64,000 nt of DNA from CBFDBF01 sp050291465 (GTDB taxonomy: Bacteria; Pseudomonadota; Gammaproteobacteria; Chromatiales; Chromatiaceae), in contig JBNKJV010000003.1 in the NCBI GenBank assembly GCA_050291465.1, forward strand, positions 177,093-241,092, given 5' to 3'. Made by a program: the position numbers and the translations under genes. The notes beneath the pieces are model-generated. The model saw nothing but the letters and a program-made list of their open reading frames with translations. It was not told where the DNA came from and made no database searches. Below are positions 51,750-61,068 of the stretch, one piece after another (positions within the stretch are counted from its first letter, which is position 1; every line of letters begins with the position of its first letter).

Positions 51750-52799
51750 ATGCTTGCATCCACCGCGGCCGTCATCGTCGGCCTGATTCTCCTGGTCTGG
51801 GGTGCCGACCGTTTTGTCACCGGTGCCGCGGCGATCGCCCGTAACGCCGGTGTTTCGCCGATGCTGATCGGCCTCACCATTGTCGGATTCGGTACCTCCG
51901 CGCCGGAAATACTGGTCTCCGGAATGGCCGCGTACCAGGGCAATCCGGGGCTCGCCATCGGCAACGCCCTGGGCTCCAATATTGCCAATATCGGACTCAT
52001 ACTAGGGATTACCGCCCTGATTACCCCACTGAAGGTCGCGTCGGACACCCTGAAGCGGGAATACCCCATGCTGCTGGCGGCAACTCTCTTCACTTTAGCG
52101 TTGATGCTGGACGGCGTACTCGGTCGTCTCGACGGCGTTCTCCTATTGACCGGCCTGGTGGTACTGCTGTACGGCATGGTTCGAATAGACCTGAAGAGGC
52201 GCGCCAACGATCCCCTGGAGCTGGAGTTCGATGCCGAACTGCCGGAAAAGATGGCCACCGGGAAGGCCTTGCTCTATTTTTTTGTGGGCCTCGCCCTGCT
52301 GCTGATCAGCTCCCGCATGCTGGTATGGGGCGCCGCCAATATCGCCGCCGCGTTCGGCATCAGCGATCTGGTTATCGGCCTTACCATCGTGGCACTGGGC
52401 ACCAGTCTTCCGGAACTGGCCGCGGGCGTTGCCAGCGCATTGAAGGGGGAACATGATATCGCCATCGGTAACGTGATCGGCTCCAACATGTACAACCTGC
52501 TGGCGGTTCTTCCCATGCCCGCGTTGCTGGCGCCGGGTGAATTCGCGCCGGAGGCGCTGATTCGGGATATGCCGGTCATGATCGGTCTGACCCTGGCACT
52601 GTTTCTGATGGGCCGCGGTTTTGGCGCTCCCGGCCGTATCAGCCGTCCGGAAGGATTGCTGTTGGCCTTGACATTTGTCGCCTATCAGGGACTACTATTT
52701 TTCACCATCGAAAACCCGGACGACAGGGCCCATGTACCGACGCAAGCCATGGTCCTTGATCCGGGCACCGTTCAACCCGACCCGTTGCGCGCAGAATGA
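51750..52799 (+). CDS. yrbG: Calcium/sodium antiporter of the CaCA family
   Basis: 349-aa inner-membrane exchanger with about ten helices in two inverted halves. The alpha repeats are GFGTSAPEILVS (E53) and ALGTSLPELAAG (E222), each followed by a GN(A/V)(L/I)GSN motif. It exchanges cations such as Ca2+ for Na+ or H+. It is the first gene of the conserved yrbG-kdsD-kdsC-lptCAB cluster, and its stop overlaps the kdsD start by four bases. Confidence 0.93.
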   Translation: MLASTAAVIVGLILLVWGADRFVTGAAAIARNAGVSPMLIGLTIVGFGTSAPEILVSGMAAYQGNPGLAIGNALGSNIANIGLILGITALITPLKVASDTLKREYPMLLAATLFTLALMLDGVLGRLDGVLLLTGLVVLLYGMVRIDLKRRANDPLELEFDAELPEKMATGKALLYFFVGLALLLISSRMLVWGAANIAAAFGISDLVIGLTIVALGTSLPELAAGVASALKGEHDIAIGNVIGSNMYNLLAVLPMPALLAPGEFAPEALIRDMPVMIGLTLALFLMGRGFGAPGRISRPEGLLLALTFVAYQGLLFFTIENPDDRAHVPTQAMVLDPGTVQPDPLRAE

Positions 52800-53794
52800 A
52801 CAAACAGACCACCCCGTCCATCGAAGAATCGGAAAAGCTGCAGGCGTTGGGGCTGGCCGTCATCGAGAACGAGGCGGCCGCCATACATGCCCTGGCCGGC
52901 CGGATAAACGGGGATTTTGTCCGCGCCTGCGGCTTCATGCTGGCCTGTGAAGGCCGCATAGTGGTGCTCGGAATGGGCAAATCAGGCCATATCGGCAATA
53001 AGATCGCAGCGACGCTGGCGAGCACCGGCAGCCCCGCTTTTTTTGTCCATCCGGGCGAAGCGAGCCACGGGGACCTGGGGATGATCACCTCCAGCGACGT
53101 CGTCCTCGCCCTCTCCAATTCCGGGGAGACCGCGGAACTGCTGACCATCCTGCCGCTGATCAAACGCCAGGGCGTACCGCTGATCACCCTGACCGGGAAT
53201 CCCGATTCCACCCTGGCTCGCGAGGCGGAGGTCAATATCGACGTCAGCGTGGATCAGGAGGCGTGCCCGCTCAACCTGGCGCCCACCTCCAGCACCACCG
53301 CGGCATTGGCCATGGGGGATGCTCTGGCCATCGCGCTGCTGGAGGCACGCGGTTTTACTGAAGAGGATTTTGCCCGCGCTCACCCGGGCGGCACCCTCGG
53401 TCGTCGCCTGCTCCTGCGCCTGAGAGACATCATGCATGCAGGTGACGCGGCACCCAGGGTAGCGGACAATGCCAGTATACGAGACGCCCTTATGGAAATG
53501 ACCAAAAAAGGTCTCGGCATGTCGACGGTAGTCGACAGCGACGGCGTGGTCATCGGTATATTTACCGACGGTGACCTGCGCCGATCTTTGGACGCGGACG
53601 TGGACTTCCGCAACGGTTCCATACAAGAAGTAATGACCAGGCATTGCACCACAGCGGGAGTGGATATGCTGGCGGCGGAAGCCCTCAAGATCATGCAGGA
53701 AAAAACCATCAATGCCCTTCCCATCGTTGATGAAAAGCAGCGGCTCATAGGCGCAATAAACATGCACGATCTGCTCCGGGCGGGGGTGGTATAG
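52796..53794 (+). CDS. kdsD: D-arabinose-5-phosphate isomerase
   Basis: 332 aa. First step of Kdo synthesis, converting ribulose-5-phosphate to arabinose-5-phosphate. An N-terminal SIS domain (VVLGMGKSGHIGNKIAATLAS, SNSGETAELL, HPGGTLGRRLLL) is followed by two CBS domains (from about residue 210 to the end). It is overlapped with yrbG and nine bases before kdsC. Confidence 0.95.
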   Translation: MNKQTTPSIEESEKLQALGLAVIENEAAAIHALAGRINGDFVRACGFMLACEGRIVVLGMGKSGHIGNKIAATLASTGSPAFFVHPGEASHGDLGMITSSDVVLALSNSGETAELLTILPLIKRQGVPLITLTGNPDSTLAREAEVNIDVSVDQEACPLNLAPTSSTTAALAMGDALAIALLEARGFTEEDFARAHPGGTLGRRLLLRLRDIMHAGDAAPRVADNASIRDALMEMTKKGLGMSTVVDSDGVVIGIFTDGDLRRSLDADVDFRNGSIQEVMTRHCTTAGVDMLAAEALKIMQEKTINALPIVDEKQRLIGAINMHDLLRAGVV

Positions 53795-53803
53795 GATTTG
53801 TCT

Positions 53804-54325
53804 ATGCAAGATATTCTCGAGAAAGCCGCTCACATTCGCCTGGTAATCTTCGACGTGGACGGCGTCCTGACCGACGGCAGCCTCTACCTTGGCGATGACG
53901 GGCTGGAGTACAAGGCATTCAACACCAAAGACGGCCATGGAATGAAGATGTTGCAGGCTGCCGGAGTGGAGATCGGCATCATAACCGGACGCAGTTCGCG
54001 GGTAGTGGCGTTGCGCATGGAAGGCCTGGGTATCCGGCATCTCTACCAGGGGCAGCGGGATAAGCTTCCTGCCTACGAAGAGCTGAAGGTCGAACTGGGA
54101 CTCGATGACCAGCAGATAGCCTATGTCGGCGATGACGTGGTGGACTTGCCCATCATGCGCAGGGTCGGGCTGGCGATAGCGGTGCAGGATGCCCACCACC
54201 TGGTACAACAGCACGCTCACTGGCAGACCGCAAGCCGTGGCGGAAGAGGTGCGGCGCGGGAAGTCTGTGAACTTCTGATGGAAGCCCAGGGAACCCTGGA
54301 ATCCTCTCTCGGGGCCTATCTTTAG
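53804..54325 (+). CDS. kdsC: 3-deoxy-D-manno-octulosonate 8-phosphate phosphatase
   Basis: 173-aa HAD phosphatase (C0 type, no cap) making free Kdo. The nucleophile motif is FDVDGVLTDG (D17, D19), then ITGRSS, and the late acidic motif GDDVVDLPIMRRVG. The ATG is used because AGGA lies seven bases upstream; a TTG two codons before opens the frame. Confidence 0.95.
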   Translation: MQDILEKAAHIRLVIFDVDGVLTDGSLYLGDDGLEYKAFNTKDGHGMKMLQAAGVEIGIITGRSSRVVALRMEGLGIRHLYQGQRDKLPAYEELKVELGLDDQQIAYVGDDVVDLPIMRRVGLAIAVQDAHHLVQQHAHWQTASRGGRGAAREVCELLMEAQGTLESSLGAYL

Positions 54326-54332
54326 TTGGCTT

Positions 54333-54899
54333 ATGGAACGACGTACGCTTCTATTTGGCGGTCTGCTTCTCGCGCTCCTTGGCGGCAGTAAATGGCTGGC
54401 CGAAATTGCCGAAGATAAAGCGAACCTACCTGAGGCGGCGGCGCATACCGCGGATTACTTTCTGGATAACTTCACCAATACGGTGATGGGTGAGGACGGC
54501 AAACCGTACCGCCGCCTGAGCGCGGAGCGAATGCTGCATTTCCCCGATGACGACAGCACGGAATTGACCAAACCGAAAATTACCCTGTTTGAGAAGGACT
54601 CGCCCCCCTGGCGGATCAGCTCCGAGCAGGGTTGGCTTTCCGGGGATGGAGATCTGCTGCTGCTGAAGGGGACGGTCACCATTGACCGGGAGCAGGCGAA
54701 CGGCATTCGGCCGATGCATATCCTGACCCGCAATCTGCGGGTACAGCCGAAAGAGAACTATGCGGAAACCGATGAGGCCATAACCATATCCAGCCTCGGA
54801 AGCCGGTTACAATCAAAAGGTATGCAGGCATGGTTCAACAAACCGGTACGCATGAAATTTCTTACTAATGTAAGAGGCCACTATGAAGTTGACTTCTAA
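54333..54899 (+). CDS. lptC: LPS export protein LptC
   Basis: 188 aa, bitopic inner-membrane protein. One N-terminal helix (LLFGGLLLALLGGSKWLAEI) is followed by a beta-jellyroll periplasmic domain (ITLFEKDSPPWRISSEQGWLS and onward). It passes LPS from the LptBFG ABC transporter to LptA. Sequence is weakly conserved in this family, so the call relies partly on position. It overlaps lptA by 17 bases. Confidence 0.9.
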   Translation: MERRTLLFGGLLLALLGGSKWLAEIAEDKANLPEAAAHTADYFLDNFTNTVMGEDGKPYRRLSAERMLHFPDDDSTELTKPKITLFEKDSPPWRISSEQGWLSGDGDLLLLKGTVTIDREQANGIRPMHILTRNLRVQPKENYAETDEAITISSLGSRLQSKGMQAWFNKPVRMKFLTNVRGHYEVDF

Positions 54900-55416
54900 A
54901 CAGCGCCTGCCGCGGGTGTTCTTGTGCTCGCTTTGGCTATCGCTGTCGGGACCGATAGCGGCACTGGAATCCGACGTAGAGCAACCGATCACGGTGGAGG
55001 CGGACAGCATGGACATCGATGATGGTGCCCGCACCAGCGTATACCGCGGCAATGTGGTACTGCACCAGGGAACCATAACCCTCAAAGCCAGCAAGGTGAC
55101 CGTCATCCAGGGCAAAGGAAAAGGGGACTCCGACCGTATAGTGGCGGAGGGGACACCGGCGATCCTGCGGCAACTTCCGGACGGCAAGCAGGAACATATC
55201 GAGGGCCGGGCCCGGCGCATGGAATACAGCGTGGACAGTGAGTTACTGCTTCTGATCGGCCAGGCCAGCCTCAAACAGGGAAATGACAACTTCAGAAGCG
55301 ACCGTATCGCCTATGACCGGAAAAAGGCGATGATCAAGGCGGGCAAAAGCGCCCAGGGCAATCAACGGGTAAGGATTACCATAGGTTCCAAAAACAAAGA
55401 AAATACCGACCCATGA
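54883..55416 (+). CDS. lptA: LPS transport periplasmic protein LptA
   Basis: 177 aa with a signal peptide (FLCSLWLSLSGPIAA). The OstA-type beta-jellyroll contains ITVEADSMDIDDGARTSVYRG, VVLHQGTITLKASKV and the later EYSVDSELLLLIGQASLKQG. It forms the bridge filament carrying LPS across the periplasm. It overlaps lptC before it and lptB after it. Confidence 0.94.
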   Translation: MKLTSKQRLPRVFLCSLWLSLSGPIAALESDVEQPITVEADSMDIDDGARTSVYRGNVVLHQGTITLKASKVTVIQGKGKGDSDRIVAEGTPAILRQLPDGKQEHIEGRARRMEYSVDSELLLLIGQASLKQGNDNFRSDRIAYDRKKAMIKAGKSAQGNQRVRITIGSKNKENTDP

Positions 55417-56138
55417 CTCTCCTTCGCGCCAGTGAACTGGAAAAACATTATCGCCGACGCCCGGTGGTGGACGGCGTCTCGTTGCGGATGGCCAGCGGCG
55501 AAGTGGTGGGACTGCTGGGACCCAACGGTGCCGGCAAAACCACCTGCTTCTACATGATCGCAGGCCTGATCCCGGTTGAACACGGGACCATCATGATGGA
55601 TGGGGAGGATATTACCTTCCTGCCCATGCATGCCAGGGCTCAGCGGGGGCTGGGTTACCTGGCCCAGGAGCCCTCCGTATTCCGAAAATTGAGTGTCTAC
55701 GACAATGTCCTGGCGATCCTGGAGACGCGGGAGAATCTCAGCCGCCAACAGCAGATCAACGGGGCCGAGCAACTGCTCTACGATTTCGGTCTCGGTCATC
55801 TGCGGGATAACCTGGCCATGAGTCTGTCAGGCGGAGAACGGCGGCGGCTGGAGATCGCGCGCGCGCTGGCAGTGGAACCGCGCCTGATACTGCTGGATGA
55901 ACCCTTCGCCGGGGTAGACCCTATCTCCGTGGTGGATATTCAGAAAATTATTAAGGCACTCGTCGCACGCGGTATCGGCATACTTATCACCGATCACAAT
56001 GTACGGGAAACGCTGGGGATCTGCGACCGTGCCTACATTATCAATGAAGGCCGCTTAATCGCGGAGGGCAGCCCGGAGGCCATTCTCGGCAATGAGAAGG
56101 TCCGTTCCGTCTATCTGGGCGAGCATTTCAGCCTTTAA
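55413..56138 (+). CDS. lptB: LPS export ABC transporter ATP-binding protein LptB
   Basis: 241-aa ATPase, exact family length. Walker A GPNGAGKTTCFYMIAG, signature SLSGGERRRLEIARAL, Walker B LILLDEPFAGVDPISV and the switch His in ITDHNVRETL. It powers LPS extraction with LptF and LptG, which are encoded elsewhere. It is followed by 172 bp before rpoN, containing a TAAAAT box (about 56254) that may belong to an rpoN promoter. Confidence 0.97.
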   Translation: MTLLRASELEKHYRRRPVVDGVSLRMASGEVVGLLGPNGAGKTTCFYMIAGLIPVEHGTIMMDGEDITFLPMHARAQRGLGYLAQEPSVFRKLSVYDNVLAILETRENLSRQQQINGAEQLLYDFGLGHLRDNLAMSLSGGERRRLEIARALAVEPRLILLDEPFAGVDPISVVDIQKIIKALVARGIGILITDHNVRETLGICDRAYIINEGRLIAEGSPEAILGNEKVRSVYLGEHFSL

Positions 56139-56310
56139 GGACCACCCCGCGTTCTACCCGTCTTGAAGAATGCGCCGATATCAACCATTAAGAATAATAC
56201 AACTTTAAATCCCTAAATTTGGCCTGCCCTTTAATCCTTTTTTTCGGCTAAAATTACCTGTGTAAAGAAAACATACAAATTATGTACCAGTTTTTGCAAA
56301 GCGACCCGGT

Positions 56311-57789
56311 ATGAAGCAGACGCTACAGCTTCGCCTCGGGCAACACCTCACCATGACACCGCAGTTGCAGCAGGCAATACGGCTGCTGCAGCTATCCACG
56401 CTCGACCTGAGACAGGAGATCCAGGAAGCGCTGGACTCCAACCTGATGCTGGAGACGGATGAAGAGGACGGTTCCTCGGCGGACGAACGGTTGGGCGCCA
56501 ACGGCGAGGAAATCGGGGCAGGTGAATCCACCACATCGGATCAGATGGATGGTGACTTTGAGATCAACGCCGAGTCTAATGCCATGCCTGAGGATCTGCC
56601 GGTGGACAGCAAATGGGACGATATCTACGATAGCGCGCTTCCCCCGGTTTCCGGCACCCTACCAGCGGGGGAAGAGCCCGATTTTCTGGTCCAGTGCAGC
56701 GGCCCCCAAACACTTCACGATCATCTGACCTGGCAGATGAATCTCACGCCTTTCAGTGAAACCGATTACTCTATCGCCACCGCCATTATCGACGCGGTGA
56801 ACGAGGAAGGCTATCTCAGCTCCAGCCTGGAGGACATCCGCACTGCAATCGATAACGATGAAGTGCAGATGGAAGAGATAGAAGCGGTTTTACACCGTAT
56901 TCAACGTTTCGACCCCCCGGGCGTAGCGGCCCGCGACCCCAGGGAGTGCCTGCTGCTGCAGCTATCTCAGCTAGCTGCCGAGACCCCGCGAAGAGCGGAA
57001 GCGGAGGCGCTGGTCATGAACCACTTCGATCTGCTGGCCAATCAGGAACACGCTCAGATAAAACGCCAGCTCAAACTCTCCGATCAGGAGTTGGCCGAGG
57101 TGATCCAGCTTATCCGATCCCTCAACCCACATCCGGGTACGGCTATTGCCGATGCAGCGCCGGAATATGTCGTTCCAGATGTTTTCGTATCCAAGAGAAA
57201 CGGCAAATGGGAGGTTGAACTCAATCCCAGCGTCACTCCCAAGCTTCGTGTCAATGCGGACTATGCAAAATTGATACGTCGCGCCGACTCAAGTGACGAC
57301 AACACCTACCTCAAGAATCACCTGCAGGAAGCGCGCTGGTTTATAAAGAGCCTGCTCAGTCGTAATGAGACGCTGCTTAAGGTTGCGACCAAGATCGTCG
57401 AGATCCAGCGCGGCTTTTTTGAATACGGGGAAGAGGCGATGCGACCGCTGGTACTGCGGGATATCGCGGAAGCTTTGGATATGCACGAATCAACCATTTC
57501 ACGCGTCACAACGCAGAAATACATGTATACCCCCCGTGGAACCTTTGAATTCAAATTCTTTTTTTCCAGTCATGTCAGTACAGCCAGCGGTGGCGAATGT
57601 TCGGCCACGGCGATTCGGGCATTGATAAAAAAGCTGGTGGCTGCGGAAAAACCGAATAAACCACTCAGTGACAACAAGATAGCGAACATCCTGTCTGACC
57701 AGGGCATTAATATAGCCCGACGGACAGTAGCTAAATACCGCGAAGCGATGGCCATTCCGCCATCCAACGAGCGCAAACGCCTGGCATAG
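56311..57789 (+). CDS. rpoN: RNA polymerase sigma-54 factor
   Basis: 492 aa. Region I starts MKQTLQLRLGQHLTMTPQLQQAIRLLQLS, followed by a highly acidic, Gln-poor region II, the core-binding domain, the helix-turn-helix near MHESTISRVTTQKYM, and the RpoN box RRTVAKYREA near the end that recognises the -24 element. It directs transcription with enhancer-binding proteins, and would be the expected sigma factor for pilin expression in this lineage. hpf and ptsN follow, as in most proteobacteria. Confidence 0.97.
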   Translation: MKQTLQLRLGQHLTMTPQLQQAIRLLQLSTLDLRQEIQEALDSNLMLETDEEDGSSADERLGANGEEIGAGESTTSDQMDGDFEINAESNAMPEDLPVDSKWDDIYDSALPPVSGTLPAGEEPDFLVQCSGPQTLHDHLTWQMNLTPFSETDYSIATAIIDAVNEEGYLSSSLEDIRTAIDNDEVQMEEIEAVLHRIQRFDPPGVAARDPRECLLLQLSQLAAETPRRAEAEALVMNHFDLLANQEHAQIKRQLKLSDQELAEVIQLIRSLNPHPGTAIADAAPEYVVPDVFVSKRNGKWEVELNPSVTPKLRVNADYAKLIRRADSSDDNTYLKNHLQEARWFIKSLLSRNETLLKVATKIVEIQRGFFEYGEEAMRPLVLRDIAEALDMHESTISRVTTQKYMYTPRGTFEFKFFFSSHVSTASGGECSATAIRALIKKLVAAEKPNKPLSDNKIANILSDQGINIARRTVAKYREAMAIPPSNERKRLA

Positions 57790-57811
57790 GCGATTACAAA
57801 AGGAGCACATC

Positions 57812-58138
57812 ATGCAAATCAGCATTACCGGTCACCATGTCGATATAACACCCGCGCTTAAGAGCTATGTGGATTCGAAATTCGAACGCCTGGAACGCCA
57901 CTTTGACCAAGTAACCAACGTCCACGTTGTTCTCAGCGTAGAGAAGGTTCGGCAGAAAGCCGAGGCGAACATGCACCTGAACGGGGCCGACATATTCGCC
58001 GATGCCGTCGATGAAGATATGTATGCAGCCATTGACGCCCTGGTGGACAAACTGGACCGGCAGGTAAAGAAATACAAAGAAAAAATCACCAGTCACCGTA
58101 ACAGCCAGCGCACACGCGGACTGGAACAGACCGGCTGA
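57812..58138 (+). CDS. hpf: Ribosome hibernation promoting factor, short form
   Basis: 108 aa. It binds the decoding centre and promotes 100S ribosome formation in stationary phase. ITGHHVDITPALKSYVDSKFERLERHFDQ at the N-terminus (quoted here in part: ITGHHVDITPALKSY) and MYAAIDALVDKLDRQVKKYKE are diagnostic. The C-terminal dimerisation domain of the long form is missing, so this is the short (YhbH) type. It has a strong AAGGAGC site. Confidence 0.94.
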   Translation: MQISITGHHVDITPALKSYVDSKFERLERHFDQVTNVHVVLSVEKVRQKAEANMHLNGADIFADAVDEDMYAAIDALVDKLDRQVKKYKEKITSHRNSQRTRGLEQTG

Positions 58139-58157
58139 AACAGGAAAGGAGGAAAGC

Positions 58158-58628
58158 GTGTTTTCCGAAAATTTTCTTGTGGCCGAGCGCATTCGCTGCA
58201 AAGACCCGGCAACCAGTAAAAAACGCGCTTTGCAACAGGTGGGGAGGCTTCTGGCACTGTCCTCCCCAACCCTTGAAGAAGATGATGTTTTCGAGAGACT
58301 TCTGGCGCGCGAACGTCTGGGAAGTACCGGCCTGGGGTACGGCATCGCCCTGCCCCATGCCCGGATTGAGGGCATCACAGAGGCCCGAGGCGCCTTTGTA
58401 CAGCTGGCCGAACCGGTTCAGTTTGATGCCATCGACAACCAGATGGTGGATCTGATATTCGGCCTGCTGGTTCCCCAGGCCGCTACCGATGAGCACCTGC
58501 AACTATTGGCCAAGCTCGCCTCGCTCTTCAGCAACGGTGATTTCTGCGGCCGGCTGCGGGAGGCCGGGAGCCCGGAACAGGTGCTGCAACAGATCCTCCA
58601 TGGAGAGAGCCCCGATCAGGCGCCATGA
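58158..58628 (+). CDS. ptsN: Nitrogen-regulatory PTS IIA protein PtsN
   Basis: 156-aa EIIA-Ntr. The phosphorylated His is H67 in YGIALPHARIEG. It regulates potassium uptake, nitrogen and other processes according to its phosphorylation by NPr/HPr. It starts with GTG behind an excellent GGAGG. It overlaps hprK by four bases. Note that no enzyme I (ptsP/ptsI) is in this cluster. Confidence 0.95.
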   Translation: MFSENFLVAERIRCKDPATSKKRALQQVGRLLALSSPTLEEDDVFERLLARERLGSTGLGYGIALPHARIEGITEARGAFVQLAEPVQFDAIDNQMVDLIFGLLVPQAATDEHLQLLAKLASLFSNGDFCGRLREAGSPEQVLQQILHGESPDQAP

Positions 58629-59575
58629 CTTCTCCGACCACTACCGGCCAACTGGTTGACACGCTGCGGGAAAAACTGGGACTTACCTGGCTTGCGGGCA
58701 AGGAAGGAGGCGATACCCCGCTGCGGGGCGACTTCCCGGGGGCGGAAACCCAAGGCCTGGCGGGACCACTGAACTGGATTCACCCCCACCGCATCCAGAT
58801 CGTCGGATATGCAGAGATTGTCTCCTTCAACGCCATGCCGGATTCCCGGCGGCAGGAGGCCATGGAACAACTTGCCGACAGTCGACCCGCCGCGATCATT
58901 CTCTCCGACAATATCGAAGCGGGAGAGGCGTTACTCGCCTTCGCAACCCGGACCAACATCCCGCTGCTCAGCTCCACATTACCGGACAACCTGCTGCAAA
59001 GTAATCTGCACTATTATCTGGCAAGCGCCCTGGCGGACCGGGCGACCCTGCACGGTGTGTTTCTCGAGGTTTTCGGCGTCGGCGTTTTGCTCATGGGTGA
59101 TGCGGCAGTGGGTAAGAGCGAGCTGGCGCTGGAACTGATCACCCGCGGACATCGCCTGATCGCCGACGACGCGCCGGAGTTTGCCCGGGTGGCCCCCGAC
59201 ATAATCCGCGGAAACTGCCCGCCACTGCTGCAGGATTTTCTGGAAGTGCGGGGACTGGGACTGCTGAACATACGGGCCATGTTCGGGGACAGCGCCATCA
59301 AAAAGAAGAAGGGCCTGCATCTTATTATTCAACTCAAGCAGATGAATGACTCCGAACTGCGCAAGATCGACCGATTACGGGGAAGCTTCACCAGCAGGGA
59401 ACTGTTCGCTATAGAAATACCCGAGGTCACTCTACCGGTGGCCGCCGGCCGGGAATTGGCCATTCTTGTAGAGACCGCCGTGCGCCAGCACCTGCAGCAG
59501 CAACAGGGCTACCATGCGGGTGCGGATTTCATGCAGCGGCATCAGGCGGCCATAGACAAAAACAACGAATCCTGA
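58625..59575 (+). CDS. hprK: HPr kinase/phosphorylase
   Basis: 316 aa. Phosphorylates and dephosphorylates Ser46 of HPr. N-terminal regulatory domain, then the catalytic P-loop G158-DAAVGKS165, LIADDAPEF, and the family signature EVRGLGLLNIRAMFG. The gene is absent from enteric bacteria but known in some gammaproteobacteria such as xanthomonads and methylotrophs. Its presumed substrate HPr, with Ser46 intact, is encoded at 61069-61338. It is translationally coupled to ptsN. Confidence 0.95.
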   Translation: MTSPTTTGQLVDTLREKLGLTWLAGKEGGDTPLRGDFPGAETQGLAGPLNWIHPHRIQIVGYAEIVSFNAMPDSRRQEAMEQLADSRPAAIILSDNIEAGEALLAFATRTNIPLLSSTLPDNLLQSNLHYYLASALADRATLHGVFLEVFGVGVLLMGDAAVGKSELALELITRGHRLIADDAPEFARVAPDIIRGNCPPLLQDFLEVRGLGLLNIRAMFGDSAIKKKKGLHLIIQLKQMNDSELRKIDRLRGSFTSRELFAIEIPEVTLPVAAGRELAILVETAVRQHLQQQQGYHAGADFMQRHQAAIDKNNES

Positions 59576-59672
59576 CCGGTATATTCACACCGCTCCCGAG
59601 CCACGGTGCGACTGATTCCGTGGCAAGACCACACCCCTTCCGCTTCGCCCGGAAATTCAGATAAAACCCGAA

Positions 59673-59703
59673 GCACACAAAGGCGCAGAAAACGCGGAGG
59701 TTT
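59673..59703. repeat. Half CRCRGAG element before rapZ
   Basis: CACAAAGGC, GCAGAAAAC, GCGGAGG repeat the nine-base unit in one arm only; no opposing arm is seen. The rest of 59576-59806 holds no gene. Confidence 0.5.
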
Positions 59704-59806
59704 CTTCTCCCGTACACCGGACGATTTGATATAGGAGCGGTGACGGTTCCTCAGGATGGAATTTTTGAAAGATTCCCGGGCCAAAAGCAGGCTATACTCC
59801 GCCCCC

Positions 59807-60664
59807 ATGAAACTGATTATCGTCACGGGCTTATCGGGATCCGGTAAAAGTATTGCCCTGCATACCCTGGAAGACCTGGGATACTACTGCATCGACAATC
59901 TGCCCCTGTATCTGCTGCAACCCCTGGCCACGGAGCTGACCACCCAGCGCAGCGGGATTTCCCGCCAGACCGCCGTGGGCATTGATGCCCGCAACCAGGG
60001 TGATGATCTGCAACAACTGCCGGAACTGGTGAAGCAGATGCGGGACAACGGTATCCGCTGTGAGATCATCTTTCTCGAGGCGCAGGATGATACCTTGATC
60101 CGGCGCTACAGCGAGACCCGCCGTAAACACCCCCTCACCGGCAATGAACGACCTCTGGCGGAGGCGATCCAGCTGGAGCGATCTCTTATGGAGCCGTTTC
60201 AGAGGGATGCCGACCTGCGCCTCGATACCACCCACACCAATCCTCACGAATTACGGGAGATCATACGTTCCCGGATCGGAGACCGACGGGAACAGGAGAT
60301 ATCCCTGCTGTTCATGTCTTTCGGCTATAAACACGGCGTCCCGCGGGATGCGGATTTCGTATTCGACGCCCGCTGCCTGCCCAACCCTCACTGGGACCCC
60401 ATGTTGCGTCCGCTGACGGGCCGGGATCCCGAGGTGGCGAGATTTCTGCAACAGGATCCGAAGGTAAATCGACTACGGGATGATCTGGTCACATTCCTGG
60501 AACATTGGGTACCCTCATTCGAGAAAGACGGCCGTAACTACCTCACCATCGCCATCGGCTGTACCGGTGGACAACACCGTTCGGTCTATCTGGTGGAACG
60601 TCTGGCGGAGCATTTTCGCAGCAGCGGCCGCCAGATCCTCAGCCGACACCGGGAGCTGCCATGA
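59807..60664 (+). CDS. rapZ: RNase adapter / nucleotide-binding protein RapZ
   Basis: 285 aa. P-loop VTGLSGSGKSIALHTLEDLG at the N-terminus, and C-terminal IGCTGGQHRSVYLVERL with the basic end that binds small RNA in Escherichia coli. RapZ directs RNase E cleavage of GlmZ and so controls amino-sugar synthesis. The ATG at 59807 matches family starts; an ATG at 59756 would add 17 residues. A TATACT box (59793-59798) lies only a few bases before the start codon. It overlaps the EIIA-Man gene by four bases. Confidence 0.94.
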   Translation: MKLIIVTGLSGSGKSIALHTLEDLGYYCIDNLPLYLLQPLATELTTQRSGISRQTAVGIDARNQGDDLQQLPELVKQMRDNGIRCEIIFLEAQDDTLIRRYSETRRKHPLTGNERPLAEAIQLERSLMEPFQRDADLRLDTTHTNPHELREIIRSRIGDRREQEISLLFMSFGYKHGVPRDADFVFDARCLPNPHWDPMLRPLTGRDPEVARFLQQDPKVNRLRDDLVTFLEHWVPSFEKDGRNYLTIAIGCTGGQHRSVYLVERLAEHFRSSGRQILSRHRELP

Positions 60665-61056
60665 GCGTCGGTCTGCTGCTTATCACTCACAACGGGATCG
60701 GTGATCTGCTGCTGCAGACCGCGGAAAACATCTTCGGCAACCCACCCCTGAAGTGCGGCGCCGTCCCGGTAACAGATAATTCCGATCGGGAGCAGCTCCT
60801 ACGTCAGGCGACACAGCTGGCGGACCGCCTCGATGATGGGGAGGGGGTACTGGTACTGACCGATCTATTCGGTTCCACACCGGCGAATATCGCCACAGAT
60901 CTGCAGCAGGAGGATCGGATTAACGTGGTCTCCGGTGTAAATCTTCCTATGGTATTGAAGGTATTCAATTATGCGTCCCTCGATCTGGCGACATTGACGG
61001 AGAAAGTACTTAGCGGTGGTCAGAAAAGCATCCTGGCATGCCGGCGCAAAGAGTAG
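60661..61056 (+). CDS. PTS mannose-type EIIA domain protein
   Basis: 131 aa, EIIA-Man fold. The phosphorylation site is H10 in LLITHNGIG; VLTDLFGSTPANIA and VSGVNLPMVLKV are also typical. No EIIB, IIC or IID components are present, so this is likely a regulatory protein and not part of a sugar transporter, as in other proteobacteria with incomplete PTS. It is coupled to rapZ and 12 bases before HPr. Confidence 0.92.
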   Translation: MSVGLLLITHNGIGDLLLQTAENIFGNPPLKCGAVPVTDNSDREQLLRQATQLADRLDDGEGVLVLTDLFGSTPANIATDLQQEDRINVVSGVNLPMVLKVFNYASLDLATLTEKVLSGGQKSILACRRKE

Positions 61057-61068
61057 CAGGGTGGATCC

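Noticed and set aside
56218..56240. Sigma-54 promoter upstream of rpoN (TTGGCCTGCCC...)
   Set aside because: The GG element is present but no GC occurs at the correct -12 distance.
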